Source: Daphnia carinata (taxonomy: Eukaryota > Arthropoda > Branchiopoda > Diplostraca > Daphniidae). From it: a DNA stretch of 64,000 nt. The position numbers were made by a program, and so were the translations under genes. Where the stretch lies: the NCBI RefSeq assembly GCF_022539665.2, contig NC_081338.1:2913679-2977678 (forward strand). Direction: 5' to 3'. Of the stretch, positions 52,235-64,000 are shown piece by piece. Below the pieces are notes generated by a model. It saw nothing but the letters and a program-made list of their open reading frames with translations, was not told the DNA's origin and did no database searches. The stretch's first letter is position 1. The number at the start of each line of letters is the position of its first letter.

Positions 52235-55200
52235 ATGGGAAAGGACCAGGAATTTCTCGAAGCTGCACGAAACGGAAATGTTGTCGCGGTTGAGAAGCTG
52301 CTCAATTCCAAAGCTAAAAGGGGCGGGCCCCTTGCGAGGTAAACACAAGTAGATAACCTACAAGCTTATTGAAACTACCATAATTCTACTGCATAAATTC
52401 AGTTGCATATCACTATTTGCCTAATCTTATTTCTGGCTCTGTACTTTCTAGTTTAAGAAGGGGTCCCGGATCCAATGTCCAAGATTCATCGGGATACTCA
52501 GCACTCCACCATGCCTCACTCAATGGCCATCGGTAAGCTATTTCTCTAACAAAAAAGCTATGTATTGTGAAAACAAAATATATATAGTGAAATTTCTGTT
52601 TATATAGGGAGATTGTTGTGCTGCTTCTGGAGCATGAAGCCTCACCTAACATTGTGGACGGCAAGGGATCATCACCACTTCATCTAGCTGCTTGGGCTGG
52701 TCATGCTGATATTGTTCGCCTCTTGCTGACCAGTGGTGTCCGTGTTACCCAGATCAACCTGAAGGTCAGCCTATTTCTGATCATCCTTCCATCTAATATC
52801 TTTGTGTGCATCTCGAGCCAGGCTGTAACCCAAGGCAACATAGCCATTTGTTTAATCATCAGTAGATATGACTATTTCAATCTTTATTAAGGTTAGGGCT
52901 TAAACAGCTCAATGATGAAACCCTCCTTTAAAATATGGCTCAAGTGATTTGTAAGAGGACAGCTGCATTTGTCTAGGCTAATGGGATGATCTTGACGTGC
53001 TTTAAGAGCAAAGAGCTTTTGGTAAAATATCGATCGTTAGGCACCAGAGCGAGCGCACGCTCATTGATTCTATCGATCGGCCAGTCGCTGTTTAGCCTCA
53101 GTTGCTACACTAGCAAAGGGGTGGTCTTACTTAGGACTTTATTTTATTCATGTCTCGGATTTCCAATCTGGCATGTAGAACAAGGACAATGAAACAGCTC
53201 TACACTGCGCTGCCCAGTACGGCCATACGGGCGTCGTGAGCCTTCTGCTCAAGTACGGAGCTGATCCTAGCCATCGGAATGTCCGCGATGAAACGGCCCT
53301 TGATCTGGCGGCCCAGTACGGCCGGCTGGAGGCGGTCGAGCTCTTACTGCAAACACATCCGGAATTGATTGAAATGTATAAAAACCAATCAAGACTAGAA
53401 GAAGCTGGAAAGATGTCCGGTAAGCCCAAGACATCGCCTCTCCACGCGGCCAGCCGCAACGGTCATCGCGCCGTAGTGGACGCCCTTCTGGCCGCCGGAT
53501 TTCCCGTCTCGTTGTTGACTCAAACCGGGACGGCCTTACATGAAGCCGCTTTATGCGGAAAGGTGGACGTGGTGCGACGGTTGCTGGACGCTGGTATCAA
53601 CGTTTCACTTAAGGATTCAAAAGGTTTTAGCGCTCTTCGTATTGTCCAGGATTTACCGACGTTAGTTGTCCAAGAAATCACGAATCTTATACAAAGTAAG
53701 TCACCCATTTCGTCCGACGGCCTGCGTATAATATTTTTCTAACTGCTTATCCGATGTGGTGCAGATGGTGCCCTGTCGTCCGAGCTAAGTGATGGCGACT
53801 TAGTCAGCTGTTCCCCAGGCAATGGCATGCCGTTTCGATTCCCAACGTCATCGTTTTCGCCAGGATCGCCCTACGAGAACGTGTCCCTATCCTCATCCGG
53901 TCGAGGGGACAATTACGAGCGGGAGTCACGAATTTCAGCCTCATCTTGCGCCTCTACAGGAGCTGATTCTTTCATCACGCTCCCTCGCCGTCGTCATAAA
54001 ATATCTTCATCATCTTTCCATTCTCAGTAAATAGTCCCTTTTTTTTTTTTTTTTTTTTTTATCTCCCCTGTTATTATTCAACCCGCCCCAATCCACCAGC
54101 TGATGAATGTTATCGTTTTGAACAGGAAATCCGAGGGTAGCAATAGCGTCTACGAGATTCCACCTCCGCCGCGATCCTTGCCTTGGCTCCAGCAGCAGCA
54201 AGGCAACAGTCACGGCATCGATGGCGCTAGAGAAAAGCGGAGCTCTTCGCAGTCGGACCTACTCGATGACGACGCTTTCATTGCGAACGACGATAGCTTA
54301 TCGCGTTCGTACGACGAACGATCACTTGACTTTCTCTCGCTCTCCGATAACCAATCTACGGCACCAGATGACGCCATCGATCGCAGCACTTTCAAACGGT
54401 CGAGTCACGCGCGCCACAGCGCTGACCAATACTTAACGATGACCGCACAGCCCACCACCAAGGTTTCCGTAAGTTCTTTTTCTTTTTATTGGTCGCTTTA
54501 CTTTTGATTTTTATCGAATGAGGAAAAAAAAATTCTGACGGTCGTGGTTGAAAGGGCTGAAATGTCAGGTTGGGTTACGAGAATGAAATTAGCGATGTTT
54601 CCTTTTTTTTTTGGATTGATACAATCGCAAACCACTGGCCGGATGAGGAACGTATTTTGCGGGGAAAGTTTGATGGCTGATTCGTGAATTCCCTTTCTTG
54701 GTTTTTTTACTACGATTATTGCAGCCGAATCCACCGCAAAAGCCCCCGAGGAAACTCCAGGGCATATCGGTCCATTACGAGTCGTTGCCGCGATCTGCTG
54801 CCCGTCAAAAACAGCGACAGACGTTGTACTATAGCGTCGACATGAAGAATCCGAGTGCAATTTTTGCCCCAGTGCAAGCCAAAAGAAATCCGACGATTGC
54901 CTCCACGTCCGGCTACGAGTTGGTGTATTTGGCACGTACGGGGTCGCGTGCCGATGCGTCTGACGCCGTTCCAGGGTCGCGATTTCGAGTTGAGAGTACA
55001 AGCACATACGTAGCAATGGCCGGAAGGGAGCCTTCGGCTTATGAGAATGTTGTATTGCATCATTCGGGCGTCAGCGTGGATGATGACTCGATCTACGACA
55101 TCCCTCGCGAGCTGGGCGGCTCCAAAGCTTACGAGAACGTCAGCTTTAATCGGGCAGATCAAACTACCACGTCACTGGCGGCCATGTCTGGTTCATCTTC

Positions 55201-58200
55201 GCCGAATTCGACCACTCCCGAAAGCCCGTCCCGATTGCCCAATATGCCACCAACGCCCGATCATCCGCCTCCGCCAGCCCACTTGGCAGAGCAGAGCATC
55301 CATCTAAGGATAAGGCCACTTAGTGAAGTAAGTACCTCGTTTTAAGTTTTCGAGCGGACGCAATCTGACTCCTCATATTTACCGTTTTTTTTTCATTTAT
55401 TATTTTTTTTTAAGGAATTCAAACGTAAATCTCGGGATATGGAAACAGAAACGGAAGAAGAAATTTTTTTGACTTTCTCCAACGAATGCGATGCGGCGGG
55501 CAGTAGCAGCAATGGAGGCTCCGTGTCCGTCTCGCTCTCTTTGTCGGAAAAAAGCCTGTCAGCCGACAATATGGAGGAGGTAGTCACAAGTGATCAGCCA
55601 TACGAAGGTAGGCTCAATGTCGATACAGCCCTTAATTAGAGCGATGATAAAAATCAAACAAAAAAAAGAGACACGAAAGCGAAAACAGAATTGAAAAAAA
55701 AAAAACATGGGGAAACCAACCATCACCAGTCCTCGATTCGCCTTTGCCTTATCTTTTGATGCTACTGTTTTTTTTTTTGAGACAGAAATTTCATTTTGTT
55801 TGTTTCCTTTATATTTCTATTAACCGTGCTTGAAAGTCAAATTTTCAAAACATCTAAATGTAATTACTCGTTGTCTTGTTGAATGTTTTAAGTTGATTGC
55901 TTCATATTTTCCAATCAGATTCTCCTTTTTTTTCTCAAATATTTTTTTAAAAATCATTTTTAATTTTACCCCCTTAATATTCTGCTTTGTGCGTTATTTT
56001 CGTGTTATATTTTTCTCCCCTTTTTTTTTGGTTTATAATAAAACTCCAAACCTTCCGAACATATTAATGAATCTCGCTTGGAGCTGGACAATTGGCGTGC
56101 CTTTGATTAGGTTGCTAGTATACCCTTCATTCTGTTTGATTTATTTTATTCTCCCCCTTGCAATGTCTATTTTGGATTTGTTTGATTTGATTATTGCTGG
56201 CTTCCTTTCATTACGGACTGACGATTGACAATCATTTGCATGGCTACGCCCTTCCATTCTCCTGCTCTATTTATCCGTTATCGTTTTTTTTTACGGTTTC
56301 CCTCTTCAAATTCCTCACGGTGGTTGGTATTATGTCGTGTTCGTCTGTTTTTTTTTTTCGTATTTGTTTTATCGTGACGTCAGGGTCGGCTTGTTCCGTG
56401 TTACAAACAATCGAGTCCTGAAAGACAACAGAGTCAAAACGATAAGAATCAAAAGTGAACGAGGCTATTTCACCACATTTTCCTTGAAGAATGTGAAAAT
56501 GAGGGCACGTTCAGTGGTGCGTTATGCTTTATTTATTTATTTTGTTTTACCTATTCCCCCGCTTGGATACGGGCCAATAGAAAAAGACCAGCATTCAGCT
56601 AACGTCACAACGCAATTACTGATATTCGTTGGCGTCGTGACCCGAATTTGTATGAACAGAAATATGAACTTTAGCCGATCGTCAGTTGCATGATCTTGGC
56701 ATCGAGCCGGGCTCAGTTTCACGTGGGCCCCCGATCTCTGATTTCCATAACGCACCGAAAGGTGACCGGAGAGACGTGTGCCGTGACGAAATCCCGACCG
56801 AATTACAAGTCGTAAGAGAAAAGGGAAAAAAAAGAGCGGGAGGGGAAGCGAATGAAAAGGAAGTGGTATCCTAGAATGGCAGCAATCAGCTGCTGTGTAA
56901 GGCAGCCATGTCTTTTTGACTGACTCACGGCCAAGGCATTCTACGCACTGCTTGCGCTTTTCTCTCATGTCAGTTCTGCTCGATTTGTTTCCTCACGCGG
57001 GTCTCGTAGCCCCAACCTCAACATTATCGTGAGAAACTGAGAATTTATGTATATTTTTTTTTTGTTTATGTCGGTTACGTTTCTTGTTGATTTTCGTGAT
57101 TTGTGTGCCGTCAGTGCCAGCCCCCGTTTGCAAGCCCCAACATTTTCAGTGTTTTTTCTCGCGCCTCGTTTCAATTTGCGGCCCGCGTTTTCAACCCACT
57201 GATCGCGCTCCCATGGTTGTACAACAACAATTCCCAAACTTCCGTATCCATTGTGTATTCAATTCATCAGTTTTCACTTTTCTTGTTACATTTTACGTCA
57301 AAAGTCAGCGATGATAGCCTTATCGCTCTCGTGAGACCGTGAGCTAGAGAAGATAATATGGTCTAAAGTATCAGACGAAACGAAAAATGAGATCCCGTAT
57401 GACTAAAGACGCTGGCGTGTGAAACATGGTATTAACGCTATTTCAAACCGTTCAATTGCGTATCTTATCTCGGTCTACCCCGTCCAAAAGCGTTCGTACT
57501 TGAATGTCAGTACGTGCGCTCGACTTGGATGTTTAGGCAGATCGGTCTTAAAATTCTGTGTTTGTCAAACGAAACGCGGTGCCTTTGCATTTGAGTGTAA
57601 TCTCACCACGGAACTATCAGTTGTTCAGGTTACTTGTTGGCCGTGAATAGTTTATTTAACAAACAAACAAAAGTGAAAGAGACAAACGTCAACCATCGAA
57701 AATACAGGACTGTTACGAGGATCGGCACCCGGCATCAAGTCTTACATGGATCGACCCACTTCTTTAGCAACTCATGGCCCCGCTTCTACGTCGTCAGCTG
57801 ATCGCAGTAGCGATGCAACATCCGTCATCAGCGAAGGGTGAGTTATTTTTATTCTGCTACATATCTTTTTCGGATAACATTTTTGGCACGACGCCATCAG
57901 TTGCAAGCAATCAAATAAGTCTCGTTTGTGTTTGCGTGATTTACAGGGCGAGCGGTGGGAACCGACAGAACCGAACCAGCTTGTCAGTTTTGAGCCCGTT
58001 CAACGAGGAAGAAGAATGGACCAAAATCGTGGAGATGCTCAACTCTTGCAACAGCGGCTTGCAATCCGTCAGCGATGGGTTGGCAGGTGATGACTCACAT
58101 CTGCTTGGCGCCGTGCAGCGCGAATTTCAAAATAAACTCGGTGAGTTTCGCATCTATTTCTAGTTGAATTGTTAGCAATAGATGGGACGTTAGAGTCGAA

Positions 58201-61200
58201 CTGCCATCGCCGTTCGTTACGCGTTTTACCCAACCGAACGATAGACTTAATGGCTTTTATGTGTCACACAATTAAAGATGGAAAAACAGTGGACGCATGA
58301 GGAAACATAGATACGAAAGTTTCTATGGACTTTTAAAAGAAACTAGCTGTAAAAATCCCTTCTTTCTAAGCGTAATAGCCGCTGCTAATAACCTCTTCTT
58401 AATTCGGTTAGAAGGAAAAGAGCGAGAACAATTTTCACAGACTCGCTCCAGTCGTTTCGTGCCGTACTTTTCGAGGAAGTGAAAGCCGACTCTGTTTTTG
58501 CATTGTTTCCTAAACATTTTTTTTTTTTTTTTCCTATTGAAAAAAAAAATAGAATGCGATCCCAAAGAGAAAAGCATGCAGCAGACAATCATAATTGACT
58601 AGCCCGAATCGATTTTCTATTTTGTTTGGTTTCGTTGCTCTCTTTTTCTTTTTTTTTTTTTTTTTTTTTTTTTGGCGAGGTCGAACATATCGAGACCTTT
58701 CAAGCACAGTCATTGAATTTTTTACGTCACGTATACATGACACTGTTTGTACGTATAACTAAGGAGGTAAGAGGATATAATCCGTCTTTTTTTTTTTAAA
58801 CGGGGCGAAAGAAAATGCCAGTCGGCCAGATCGTCTTTTGCTGTTGGTTCCGTCAGTGTTGCCTTGTTTGATTTCCTTTCCCGTGAATGCCGAGTGGAAG
58901 CAGCTGGTAATTTCCTGTGTGTGTGTGTGAGCCAACGTCTAAATGGCGTGACGGACGTTAGCCAGTATTGGATCTTTACGTTTGGATATGAAGGCAAGAA
59001 GGGATAATCGACCGCAGCTCACGCTCCGCTGCCGCACTAGCAGCACAGCGGCATTCTTACTGGCTACTCCTTTCATATTTTCTTATGTATTTTTTTTTTC
59101 CCCTTCAGTGCTAAACTATTTGGCTCGTAGTACGCTACTGGGTACAGCATATCTTTGTTGTTGAACGAAAAAAAAAAAAAAAAAAAAAAAATAAGGGATA
59201 CCCAATTTTTCTTTCTCTTTACTTGCCTGGTTGTCATCCCGGCTAAACGTAAGAGAAAACGCGTCGCAAACGAGAAAATCACCGCAAACCGAAAGTTTGT
59301 TGTTATTTTGTACAATAAAGGAGAGAGAGAGGAGGTAATAGTATCGCGTGCCCTGACCGCTTTCACGGTGACTGAACGTTGCCTCTCTCTCTCTCTCTCC
59401 AAGTGTGTAGAGTCGAAACGTGGTCGCCAATGCAAGAAATTTTGGCATACGATTGTTCACCGAAGAGGCGTCTAACACCTCGGTGCAAGTGCTCCCGTCG
59501 AACTACATCGCTCAGTTTCGGTTAGAGTTCAAAATGCATCGGTTCTTTGCCTTTTGCCAACTAACCTGTTTAGTTCAATTCGTGATTTTTATTTTGGCTT
59601 TCATAGCTGAGTGTTATTATAATTTGTTCATTGTGTGTCAGATGCCATGGGTGGAGCGCCGGTGGAAGCCAAGAACGAGGACGTGATCGAAGTGCCGCCG
59701 ATCGGCAATCACGGCCACGATAACGTAGCAGACTGGCTGCTGTCGCTCGGATTTCAACATTATCTCGGCCTGTTCATTGCCAATGGATTTGACGACATTG
59801 ACTTCCTGGTCCGAATTTTTCTTCCCCATCTTTTTTGTTTTCATATTCAAAAATGTCAATCAAAAATTCAAGTTGGAATTTTTACTGAAACGAAAACAGG
59901 GCGATGGCATTGTTGATGACTCCAGCTTGTTGGATATTGGCGTGTTGGATTCAGAACACCGGAGGCAGTTGGTGAAGGCATCGATGTTGTTGAAAACGCC
60001 GCTGCACAAGATGGATTCGGCGGGCTGGCCGGAGACGGTCGACCAATGGCTGCATCTGCTTCGCTTGGACCACTACAGCGAACAGTTCCGCAAGAACCGC
60101 TACGACGACATGGAGCGAGTCGGCCGCATCTGGGAAGTCGAGCTGACGACCGTCGTCGAGATCAAGTTGGTCGGCCACGTTCGACGCATCCTCGCCTCCC
60201 TGGGCAACAGAGTGCAACCGCATCCGGCCAAGGTGTGCAACGGTTCCGTTGCTGCTCCCGCTCATAGTAAACCACTTGAAAGCCAGGATGATTTAACAGC
60301 TATGTCTTCCGATCTTAAATTTATCGTAAGTTGATTACTAGATTTTCTTTAATCCTAATTTTGCCTTGAGTTAAAGTAATGGTCCAACGGGGATATGTTT
60401 AGTCGACTAGTCTTGCCCGGCTGGAGGATGAAATCAGCCAGAAGATGATTGAAACAATGGGTGCTCCGCTAGTACAATCCTGTGTTAACGAAGTCGGCAA
60501 CAAGAACGCGAACAACACGCTGGGCAGAAGGAAATCGCGGCCGGCTCCACAACCTCCGCTGGATGCGAAACATGCCCGCCAACCGGTGGAACGTTTGCTA
60601 GGTGAACTAACCATCCGTAACCCTACAGATTTGGTCGTCGGCATAACCAAGACGGTGGCCACCAAGTGGCGACACGAACCTCAAAATCTCTTACGACCGG
60701 GTGTCTGTTACAAAGCCCAGGTGAGTAGTGCCCCACTCTACAATTAATTTTCAATTAGGAAGAATGTCAGTGGGACGGTGTAACGAGGTTTAATCTTTCG
60801 TGACCAGTACTTGGGCTCGACGTTGCTAAGGCACGTCCGTGGAACCGAATCGACCAAACGATCCATCCAGAAGCTGAAGAAGAAGAAAGCGGAAGAAGGT
60901 GGCAGACGGACGACCAGTATTGTTTTGGCCATTTCCATCAATGGCGTCCAGTTTCTCGACCCGCATAATCAGGTATTGTATACATTTAACCAACGGCTAT
61001 GATGTGTGTGTGTGTGTGTGTAGGTAAAGACAATGTGAGTGGATTCAATTGTCGTACCGATGCCCGTTTTCCCACGACCGCACGCACCGCTGGTCGATGC
61101 GGCGCGCGCCATTGCATTTGGACCACCAACGATTTGATTTTTGTTTCGTTGCGCCGATTTGAATTTCACGCCTATCGTTTCCGCCCGATAGGAGACCATC

Positions 61201-62058
61201 TGCAAGCACGAGATCCGCAACATCAACTGGGCCTGCCAGGACGCCGACGACCTGACCCATTTCGCCTACATCACCAAGGATCACGAATCGACGCAGGATC
61301 ATTTCTGCCACGTTTTCCAGGTCCACTCGATGGTGAGTGTCTATTGTGTTTTGTTTTTTGTTTTTGTTTTTTTTTTTCCAGCTAGTTGACGTGTTTGACC
61401 TTGTTCAACGTTTAAGGATTTGGCGACTGAAGTCATCTTAACGTTAGGCCAAGCGTTCGAAGTGGCCTATCAACTTGTTCTCCGCCAAGAAGTCTGCAGT
61501 CCTTGCAAGGAGGATTCTAGTCAACCAACTGTTCCAGCGCTGTTGAATTCACCAGTTCAACGTTCTCCCTCTCCGTTAGTCGTACCAGTATTATCGAATT
61601 CGAGCGCCACGACGGCCGTGACGATACCCCCAGCCGTTAAAGTGACAACGGCAGTAGCACAGCCTCCAACAGTTACTCCTATTGCGACATCCACTGCAGC
61701 TACCAATAACAAACCGGCTGGAGTGGGACGGTATGTTGTAGATCCGAATCGAAAAATCGGGCCGAAACCTACTGTTTTGCCACCGAAACCCAAACTGGGG
61801 ACGGCGTTGCTTCACCAACGACCTGGCACTCAGGGTATCAGTCACGCACGCTCTCATTCGAGCGTGGACTGTATGCCCGTAGCGTCTGGTGCCGCCAGCG
61901 CCATGATCGAAACTCGGCTGCAATCTGAATCCAACCTGGCCAGCCTTCAGGCCAGCAATAGGCCGACGAATGCCACGATGATCTCGCATCCTTCGTCAAC
62001 TTCGGTGTCATCAATCGGATCGGGACGAGCCCCTCTGGCCGCCAAAGATGAGCTTTAA
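52235..62058 (+). CDS. ANKS1A/B: ANKS1-family adaptor: ankyrin repeats, two SAM domains, PTB domain
   Basis: Cytoplasmic scaffold; vertebrate ANKS1A (Odin) and ANKS1B (AIDA-1) act downstream of receptor tyrosine kinases and at synapses. Exons: 52235-52338, 52452-52532, 52608-52764, 53179-53695, 53765-54026, 54126-54468, 54725-55327, 55415-55607, 57708-57837, 57947-58140, 59642-59808, 59900-60325, 60403-60720, 60808-60972, 61192-61332, 61417-62058; 4443 nt, 1480 aa, phases all consistent. Seen: start [14 protein letters not shown] like the vertebrate proteins; ankyrin repeats about 5-285 ([61 protein letters not shown]); a long linker with tyrosine motifs and SH3-type PPQKPPRK; a short acidic block [15 protein letters not shown]1 about 882-945, SAM2 about 955-1018; PTB about 1160-1295 ([29 protein letters not shown]-like end). 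A single arthropod gene predating the vertebrate duplication is likely. Confidence 0.96.
55608..57707 (+). other. ANKS1 intron 8 (2.1 kb)
   Basis: GT-AG intron joining GAA-G to GA-CTG. Much longer than the other introns of this gene (mostly under 420 bp). The left part is T-rich; 56,600-57,300 is more complex. Vertebrate ANKS1B has internal promoters and cassette exons in the equivalent linker, so a hidden exon is possible, but I cannot name one. Confidence 0.75.
58141..59641 (+). other. ANKS1 intron 10 (1.5 kb)
   Basis: Separates the acidic block exon from the SAM1 exon. Contains poly-T (58,648-58,673), poly-A (59,168-59,190) and a short (CT)n run at about 59,384-59,399. No exon recognised. 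Confidence 0.8.
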
Positions 62059-64000
62059 ATTAGAAAAAGAAAGAAAGCAGAAGAAAAACATGAGATTGCT
62101 TCTTATACTCTTTGAATGTGAGCCCCTCAAGCTTTTTTTATATCTTGATTTGCTCTTTAACTATTTCAAACATCCTTTTTCTTCGCTACTAGGTCAGCTA
62201 TACCATGTTCTTCTTTATTCATTCGAGTCACGGCTTGATTTCGTTGTCGGGTACACATTCGACCCGCTTTGGTCTCGCTCCCCTTTTATATTTCCTGATA
62301 CGCGTCTAAATATGAAAGTCATGAACGTATAGGGAATGGATGTACCCATATTCCGCAATAGAAGCCTATAGTATTAGATTGTGCCTGACTGGGTTTCTGT
62401 AAGGTCCCCTAAAAGACAAGAGGACGATGGAATTGTTCATGCAGCAGCTTCTTTTTTTTTTATTTGCGCTCATGTTTCAAATTTGCAAAATGGCTATACC
62501 AACGATTCACTGTTTCTCGTTGGAATTCGTGCGGAAGAGGAAAAAAAAATGAAACATTTTCTCCGAGTGTTTTGTTGAACTTAAATTGTGTGCTAGATAA
62601 ATCGTTACAGCCCTCGTTATTGGCCAAAATGTTTTCGACACGAACAGCTTATTGATATAGTGAAAAGTATTTGTTTCTGAAAGCAAAATGTACGTGAGTA
62701 TTACATCCACATAACCGTCTACAATATTTAGAGATCTCTCTTCCATTTTTTAATAAATTTCTGGAACGCCATCGCCACCTGTTTGAATGTGAACGGATTC
62801 TATTCAAATTGCATTTGGAAGATCTCGTTTGATGAATTGAAAACCATGCAGATTTACTTGTCTGATTTGGGATTGGTCTTGTACGGATATGAGTTTCTGC
62901 TGTTTGCTGAGGGTGGCGATAGTTCAAGTCACGGGAACAATTTGAAACGTTGCTGTTGGCTCTCGATCAAAATCATTAGAACTAAACATTAAGAGATGAC
63001 GTGTGTTGCTGTGGCACCTCGATTTGTGTCTCTTGTACAGTTTCTAGGCTCTAATTTTGTACATGGCTGTGTGATGTGTGTTTTGCTATGCGCCAATGGC
63101 TCGAAAAAAAAAAAACTAAATGGAGTTTACAAATGCCGTTTCGGGCTGCGCATCTCCAGATGTCCGATTACAATTTTCTTGTGCGATGTAGACCCTTGAA
63201 TTCCTGCCTATTCCTCGGCAATTATTTATATTTCTCTGCAGTATTCCCTTCTCTGGTCATGGGCTACGTGTATTGACCATGATGTACACCACCTTGACTA
63301 ATGATTTTTGTAACGGATCGTTGTTAAGGCCCTCTCTCTCGTGCTGCTGTCTTTTTGTTTCTCTCTTTTCCTCTTTTATTTGATGGAACCAGTCTATTAC
63401 AAACTAATTGTGCAATCGGAGAAATCAAGACTCCACGTCATCGATCATTACACCCTTTAAAACGAATGATCTCTTTGTGTTCAATCGATTTAATAAATGC
63501 AACACGCACGCATAAAAAAGAATTGGAGATTAGAATAAGAAAATGGCCATTTTCCAACACTTCTCGGTCGTTTTCGTCGGTGCCAAATGGAAAGCATCCA
63601 TCAGCCTTCATTTGCACTCGACGAGTCGGCAGCAGCTCATCTGCATATAGATCAAATTAGATTTCAGTTAGATGCATAGCGAAAAAGAAGAAGGGTGGAG
63701 TGTTGAGAACACTTTCCCATTTGTGAACGACTGTGAGTACGAAAAGAGGAGAGCTCAAAAAAGAAAAAAAGAAATCAAATCAATCAAAGAGGGAACGACT
63801 AGCAAAGAAAGAGTCTTTCGTCATCCTATATAGTTGGTACAACTGTGTTGTTGACTGTTTGAACGAAAAAGCTTGTATATATATACACACGCAAATACTC
63901 AAAACGCGTCTCGTTTCCCTTTCGTTTTTTTTTTCCTATCGACGTAAAAAGCAGTCAAGTGCGCTCATCCGGAAGTCAGAGTCGCTGGGTATGAGATGTG
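62059..64000 (+). other. ANKS1 3' UTR and downstream flank
   Basis: Follows the TAA at 62056-62058. Two AATAAA signals are present. No further gene is recognised before the window ends. Confidence 0.6.
62752..62757 (+). terminator. Candidate polyadenylation signal for ANKS1
   Basis: AATAAA lies about 690 bases after the ANKS1 stop codon. A second AATAAA is at 63492-63497. Either or both could end the transcript. Confidence 0.4.

Noticed and set aside
56537-56968. 143-codon minus-strand frame inside ANKS1 intron 8
   Set aside because: Pro/Leu/Phe-rich low-complexity translation with no domain and no supporting splice sites.

Overview
This is an animal nuclear window, most likely from an arthropod and probably a branchiopod crustacean such as Daphnia. 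The species is inferred. The evidence is protein similarity to insect and crustacean genes, many very short GT-AG introns (about 60-150 bp), and intergenic DNA full of homopolymers and microsatellites. I could rebuild four complete protein-coding genes exon by exon. In each one every splice phase closes and the summed coding length is an exact multiple of three.

Layout. (1) 1-13.1 kb: low-complexity intergenic DNA with no gene I can support. (2) 13.1-15.1 kb: a cluster of three related foldback repeat units with inverted arms, with CTCF-like motifs next to it. (3) 16.8-20.9 kb, minus strand: a cGMP-dependent protein kinase of the foraging/PKG-I type, 713 aa, 13 coding exons. (4) 20.9-35.3 kb: intergenic, rich in poly-A/T and poly-G/C tracts, ending in a dense microsatellite cluster (31.8-33.0 kb) upstream of the next gene. 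(5) 35.3-47.6 kb, plus strand: a Pax6 gene of the twin-of-eyeless (toy) type, 479 aa, 9 coding exons, with long introns that probably hold regulatory DNA. (6) 49.6-52.0 kb, minus strand: TM7SF3, a seven-transmembrane protein, 576 aa, 7 exons. (7) 52.2-62.1 kb, plus strand: an ANKS1 (Odin/AIDA-1) family adaptor, 1480 aa, 16 exons, with ankyrin repeats, two SAM domains and a PTB domain. (8) 62.1-64 kb: its 3' UTR and flank.

Gene relations. toy and TM7SF3 are tail to tail, with AATAAA signals on opposite strands only 8 bases apart near 48.83 kb. TM7SF3 and ANKS1 are head to head, their start codons 263 bp apart, which implies a shared bidirectional promoter. The four genes do not form a pathway: they are a signalling kinase, an eye/head selector transcription factor, a membrane protein and a phosphotyrosine-signalling adaptor.

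I found no convincing new protein system. The least explained sequence is the foldback repeat family at 13.1-15.1 kb. Other points worth checking are the CTCF-like motifs on both sides of the kinase gene, the tyrosine docking motifs in the ANKS1 linker, and a hairpin-bearing enhancer candidate in a toy intron.
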